Assembly (NCBI RefSeq): GCF_015686655.1 | Contig: NZ_JADPMP010000001.1 | Location: 310,001 to 374,000 of the forward strand | Reading direction: 5' to 3' | Source of the DNA: Pontibacter sp. FD36 | GTDB taxonomy: Bacteria > Bacteroidota > Bacteroidia > Cytophagales > Hymenobacteraceae | DNA length: 64,000 bases | Part shown: positions 61,001 through 64,000 of the stretch, one piece after another | How the letters are laid out: each line of letters begins with the position of its first letter | How positions within the stretch are numbered: the first letter of the stretch is position 1 | Notes under the pieces: generated by a model | What the model was told of the DNA's origin: nothing | The model's input: the letters and a program-made list of their open reading frames with translations, nothing else | The model's database searches: none | Program-made: the position numbers and the translations under genes

Positions 61001-61723
61001 ATGGCGGTAGTACCCTACAAAGACCAGAATAACGACAAGAAATCGCAGGTTGCGCAGATGTTTGACAACATTGCGGGCAAATACGATTTTCTGAACCACT
61101 TCCTGAGTGCTGGCATCGACATCGTTTGGCGCAAAAAGGCCGTGAGCCTGCTCAAAGCCGAGAAGCCAAAGCAAATGCTGGATATTGCAACTGGCACAGC
61201 CGATTTTGCGATTGAAGCACTGAGCCTCAACCCTGATAAAATTACGGGTGTTGACATTTCGGAAGGGATGCTGGCCGTGGGGCGTGAAAAGCTGAAGCGC
61301 AAAGGACTGACAAATAAGATCGAGCTACGGTACGGTGATTCCGAGAACCTGCCGTTTGAGGACAATAGTTTCGATGCGATCACGGTAGCGTTTGGGGTGC
61401 GTAACTTCGAAAACCTGAAGCAGGGCCTGTCGGAGATGCGACGTGTGCTCAAGCCGGGCGGTACAGCCGTGGTGCTGGAGTTTTCCAAGCCGCAGAGCTT
61501 CCCGATGAAACAGCTGTATCAATTTTATTTTAAGAATATACTACCGATGGTAGGTAAATTCGTTTCTAAGGACCGTGCCGCCTATACCTACCTGCCCGAG
61601 TCAGTGCAGGCTTTCCCGGACGGCAGGGAATTCCTGAGTATCTTTGAAGAAGTTGGCTTTAAACAAACAAAATGGCATTCACTCACATTTGGCATCAGCT
61701 CTATCTACACCGGCAAAAAATAA
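61001..61723 (+). CDS. ubiE: Demethylmenaquinone methyltransferase (UbiE/MenG)
   Basis: SAM-dependent C-methylation of demethylmenaquinone, last step of menaquinone synthesis. The 240 residues contain the family region [19 protein letters not shown], motif [27 protein letters not shown], and motif [22 protein letters not shown] and [17 protein letters not shown]. In a menaquinone-using Bacteroidota organism MenG is the likely role. Its last 52 bases overlap the start of porT in another frame. Confidence 0.95.
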   Translation: MAVVPYKDQNNDKKSQVAQMFDNIAGKYDFLNHFLSAGIDIVWRKKAVSLLKAEKPKQMLDIATGTADFAIEALSLNPDKITGVDISEGMLAVGREKLKRKGLTNKIELRYGDSENLPFEDNSFDAITVAFGVRNFENLKQGLSEMRRVLKPGGTAVVLEFSKPQSFPMKQLYQFYFKNILPMVGKFVSKDRAAYTYLPESVQAFPDGREFLSIFEEVGFKQTKWHSLTFGISSIYTGKK

Positions 61724-62427
61724 GTTTTGCGGTACTTCTTTTTGTTTTGATGGCAGGTACCACGCAGGTACAGGCTCAGAACCAGAAAGTAATGGGCGAA
61801 AACAAACCAGGCTATGACGAAAAGCGCATACACTACGGATTTTACCTGGGTATGTCTTATTCGAAGTACTACATTGAGCATTCACAGGCTTATGTGGATC
61901 AAATTACTAACGGCACGAAAGTAAACACGATGAACAGCCTGGGATTTTATCCTGGTCTGGTGTTGAACGTGCGCCTGTTTGAATACCTGGATGCCCGTTT
62001 CGTACCTGGTGTGGGCTTCTATGGCCGCAGCATTGACTTTGAAAGAAACGTGGAAGGTGAAGAAGGCGGCAACTTCGATAACACTACATTTGCCTCACCA
62101 GTGATCGAGCTGCCCCTGTTGCTCAAATACAGAGCGAAACGTCGCGGCAACTTCAGGATGTACATGGTGGGTGGTGTAAAAGCCAGCCGTATGCTGGGGA
62201 ATACAACCCATACGCAGAATGGCAACCTGCTGCAGGTTAACCGCAACGACTTATCTGTAGAGTATGGCGTGGGGCTGGATATCTTTTATCCATTCTTTAA
62301 GTTTGCACCTGAGCTGCGTTACTCTCACGGACTAATGGACCAGAAAAGTACTGCTGGTGGAGAGTACAGTCCGCTGATCGACAGAATGACTACCCGAAAC
62401 GTTTCCTTAATCTTCCACTTCGAATAA
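61672..62427 (+). CDS. porT: Type IX secretion / gliding-type outer-membrane protein PorT
   Basis: PorT-family beta-barrel needed for type IX secretion in P. gingivalis and relatives. The 251 residues start at ATG 61672, inside ubiE; the signal peptide ([20 protein letters not shown]) has an unusually long n-region of 16 residues. The mature part is typical: [59 protein letters not shown] and a final aromatic VSLIFHFE. The ubiE-porT order is, to my knowledge, frequent in Bacteroidota. The SDR gene follows after one base. Confidence 0.88.
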   Translation: MAFTHIWHQLYLHRQKISFAVLLFVLMAGTTQVQAQNQKVMGENKPGYDEKRIHYGFYLGMSYSKYYIEHSQAYVDQITNGTKVNTMNSLGFYPGLVLNVRLFEYLDARFVPGVGFYGRSIDFERNVEGEEGGNFDNTTFASPVIELPLLLKYRAKRRGNFRMYMVGGVKASRMLGNTTHTQNGNLLQVNRNDLSVEYGVGLDIFYPFFKFAPELRYSHGLMDQKSTAGGEYSPLIDRMTTRNVSLIFHFE

Positions 62428-62428
62428 C

Positions 62429-63181
62429 ATGGCACGCATTGCACTTGTAACAGGAGCTACATCAGGTATAGGCCGTGCTACGGCGTTTGCTCTGGCCAAA
62501 GCAGGCTATCACATCATTGCAACTGGTCGTAGGGCAGAGCGCCTGCAAGAGCTAAAAGAGCAGATCACGGAGGTGCCGGTGCATACGCTAGCTTTTGATG
62601 TGCGCGACCGTGAGGCCGTGCAAGAGGCTATCAGTAGCCTGCCTGCCGACTGGAAAGGTATAGACGTGCTGGTAAACAATGCCGGTAATGCCCACGGTCT
62701 GGCGCCGGTACAGAGCGGCAACATAGCCGACTGGGACGCCATGCTCGATATCAATGTGAAGGGGCTGCTCTATGTAACTCACGCTGTACTCCCCCTGATG
62801 CTCAACCGCAAAAAGGGCCATATTATCAACATTGGGTCTATTGCTGGCAAAGAGGTGTATGCCAATGGCAACGTGTACTGTGCTTCTAAATTTGCGGTAG
62901 ACGCCATCTCCAAAGGAATGCGCATTGACCTGATACAGGAAGGTATTAAAGTATCGGAAGTGAACCCAGGCCTGGTAGAGACGGAGTTCTCTGAGGTGCG
63001 CTTTAAAGGCGACAGAGAACGTGCTGCCGGTGTTTACCAGGGCTATGAGCCACTTCGTGCAGATGATATTGCTGACCTGATCACCTTTATGGTGACGCGT
63101 CCTGCCCATGTGAACATCGCTGAAGTGCTTATCTTACCGGCTGCACAGGCATCTGCCACGGTGCTGAACAAGCAGCTGTAG
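62429..63181 (+). CDS. Short-chain dehydrogenase/reductase (YdfG-like)
   Basis: 250-residue NADP-dependent SDR: cofactor loop VTGATSGIGRATAFALAK, the NADP-preferring TGRRAERL after strand 2, NNAGNAHGLAPVQ, catalytic Ser in INIGSIAGKEVY and YxxxK in NVYCASKFAVDAI, and the C-terminal PGLVETEFSEVRFKGD of the YdfG (3-hydroxy acid dehydrogenase / serine dehydrogenase) class. It starts one base after porT, so it is the third gene of the ubiE-porT operon. Confidence 0.93.
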   Translation: MARIALVTGATSGIGRATAFALAKAGYHIIATGRRAERLQELKEQITEVPVHTLAFDVRDREAVQEAISSLPADWKGIDVLVNNAGNAHGLAPVQSGNIADWDAMLDINVKGLLYVTHAVLPLMLNRKKGHIINIGSIAGKEVYANGNVYCASKFAVDAISKGMRIDLIQEGIKVSEVNPGLVETEFSEVRFKGDRERAAGVYQGYEPLRADDIADLITFMVTRPAHVNIAEVLILPAAQASATVLNKQL

Positions 63182-63278
63182 CCCTCTTCTTCGACAACCC
63201 ACCCTTGCGGGCAATCGTACCTACAAGGGAAACGTCCGTAAGAGTTGCGGACCTGAGTTGAAGAAAAACAGAAGAGAT

Positions 63279-63539
63279 ATGGCTAATAACAAAGATAACC
63301 AGAACAGACAGAAACCTGACAGTAACGCGAACTCGCAGCCAATGCCAGACGAGTTTTCAAATGAGGCAAACCACAAAGGAGCAGTAGACCTGGGCACGGA
63401 TGGCACAAAGGCCACGGCCAGCCAGCAACAGGGCCAGGGAGCCTGGGGAGCCAAAGACAAAGATAACCGTACAGGTAGCCGAAGCGGCAGCGGTGGCGGA
63501 AGCCAGGGATCCCAAAACAAAACAGGTAAGGAAGATTAA
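63279..63539 (+). CDS. Small hydrophilic, probably disordered protein
   Basis: From ATG 63279 it encodes 86 residues dominated by N, Q, D, K, G and S (MANNKDNQNRQKPDSNANSQ at the start, GSRSGSGGGSQGSQNK near the end), with no hydrophobic core, signal or membrane segment. Composition suggests an intrinsically disordered, stress- or desiccation-type hydrophilin, but I recognise no family. The real terminator directly after its stop and the 97-base gap from the SDR gene support it being a gene. Confidence 0.7.
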   Translation: MANNKDNQNRQKPDSNANSQPMPDEFSNEANHKGAVDLGTDGTKATASQQQGQGAWGAKDKDNRTGSRSGSGGGSQGSQNKTGKED

Positions 63540-63550
63540 TCTATAAAACA

Positions 63551-63590
63551 CAAAAAAGGAGCCGGCTATACCTAGCCGGCTCCTTTTTTG
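63551..63590. terminator. Bidirectional terminator with the TATACC motif in the loop
   Basis: Perfect 18-base arms (63551-63568 and 63573-63590) around a TACC loop; A-run and T-run at the ends. The loop and stem top create CTATACCTAG, a copy of the abundant 7-mer. Confidence 0.92.
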
Positions 63591-63604
63591 TGCCCAGTTG
63601 TCCG

Positions 63605-64000
63605 CTAGTCAAGGTAATAGCGCAACAGCCATCCCTCTGCGTCAAACTGGTTAGCGGCAGGACTCTGCTCTGTTTTTTGGCGGGTACCTTTGCTCAGGTC
63701 ATAAGTGTTGCGGTATTCCGTGTCCTCTATCCTAATGCGACGGGCCATGGGCTTGCTTCCTTTTACGGTATAGCTATCTTCCCCGGCGCCGCCCCATATC
63801 CTGATTTTTATCTTAGGCCGCACTTCCCCCTTCACTACAAACTCGTCATTGCCGTTGAGGCCGTACAGGTGTATCTCTTTTGTGTCCTTGGCCTGAAATA
63901 TACGGTCAAAGAGCTGTCTTCGCTCTTCGCCATCTTTCTTGGTCTTGTATACCTGAACCCGCACTTCGTTTGCAGACAGCACCTCTATTTCAAAGCGCTC
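63605..64000 (-). CDS. C-terminal part of an unknown protein (5-prime end outside window)
   Basis: The frame is open to the window edge (ERFEIEVLSANEV at the visible start), so only the last 131 residues are seen. Features: VQVYKTKKDGEERRQLFDRI, then repeat-like glycine/aspartate turns in IHLYGLNGNDEFVVKGEV and IRIWGGAGEDSYTVKG, and end GWLLRYYLD. The YGLNGNDEF wording resembles the region after the phosphatase domain in large Bacteroidota metallophosphoesterase or surface proteins, from memory, but the defining domain lies outside the window, so I assign no function. Confidence 0.7.
   Translation of the reverse strand, partial: ERFEIEVLSANEVRVQVYKTKKDGEERRQLFDRIFQAKDTKEIHLYGLNGNDEFVVKGEVRPKIKIRIWGGAGEDSYTVKGSKPMARRIRIEDTEYRNTYDLSKGTRQKTEQSPAANQFDAEGWLLRYYLD

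Overview
The window is one chromosomal segment of a Bacteroidota bacterium, most likely Cytophagales/Hymenobacteraceae (Pontibacter-like; inferred from gene content, not from a search). Supporting evidence: two SusC/SusD pairs, a PorT-type protein of the type IX secretion system beside ubiE, a DUF5606 protein, several exact TAnnTTTG -7 promoter elements, few obvious Shine-Dalgarno sites and about 50% G+C. No rRNA, tRNA, transposase, prophage or CRISPR array was seen.

Layout. 0-2.7 kb: end of a PduO-type cobalamin adenosyltransferase, ilvE, and prfB with its +1 programmed frameshift. 2.7-13.2 kb: two divergent SusCD pairs separated by about 1 kb of AT-rich DNA. 13.3-19.8 kb: rnhB, a CHASE3 histidine kinase with a single-domain response regulator, gcvT, comB, a MazG-like pyrophosphohydrolase, dtd and a lipoprotein. 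20-30.2 kb: ATP-grasp ligase, double Usp protein, large DUF3352-like protein, corA, IMPACT-family protein, DMT transporter, and a small deoxy-aminosugar/glycosyltransferase operon. 30.4-35.9 kb: acyl-ACP desaturase, DUF427, a VWA plus AAA+ chelatase-like pair, a small unknown and a CPBP protease. 36-41.1 kb: 5-oxoprolinase operon pxpB-pxpC-pxpA with an NRAMP-like transporter, then a dicarboxylate/amino-acid symporter. 41.4-46.2 kb: cyclophilin, fasciclin lipoprotein, SDR, rsgA and waaA.

46.3-48.2 kb is an AT-rich island of foreign character. It encodes a four-helix membrane protein and, overlapping it by 17 bases, a DndC-like PAPS-reductase-family ATPase with an Fe-S-type cysteine cluster. 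No other dnd, ssp or BREX genes are present. This two-gene unit is my best candidate for an undescribed, possibly anti-phage, system.

48.2-58.3 kb: TRIC-type channel, GNAT, methyltransferase, crcB, HAD phosphatase, a PerR-like regulator with a 7-1-7 operator and its peroxiredoxin, enoyl-CoA hydratase, aspartokinase, fbp, DUF5606, TonB-domain protein and engB. 58.8-64 kb: a PorE-like OmpA/TPR/PD40 protein, ubiE, porT, SDR, a disordered small protein, and the 3-prime end of an unknown gene.

The most striking DNA-level signal is the 7-mer AGGTATA/TATACCT (extended CAGGTATAG/CTATACCTG). It occurs about 95-100 times on both strands, in all reading frames and between genes. It is missing from the 46-48 kb island and from the second SusCD pair. 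Intergenic gaps carry several further repeat families, including a 3-prime-UTR AGTTTGAG-type repeat and large perfect hairpins.
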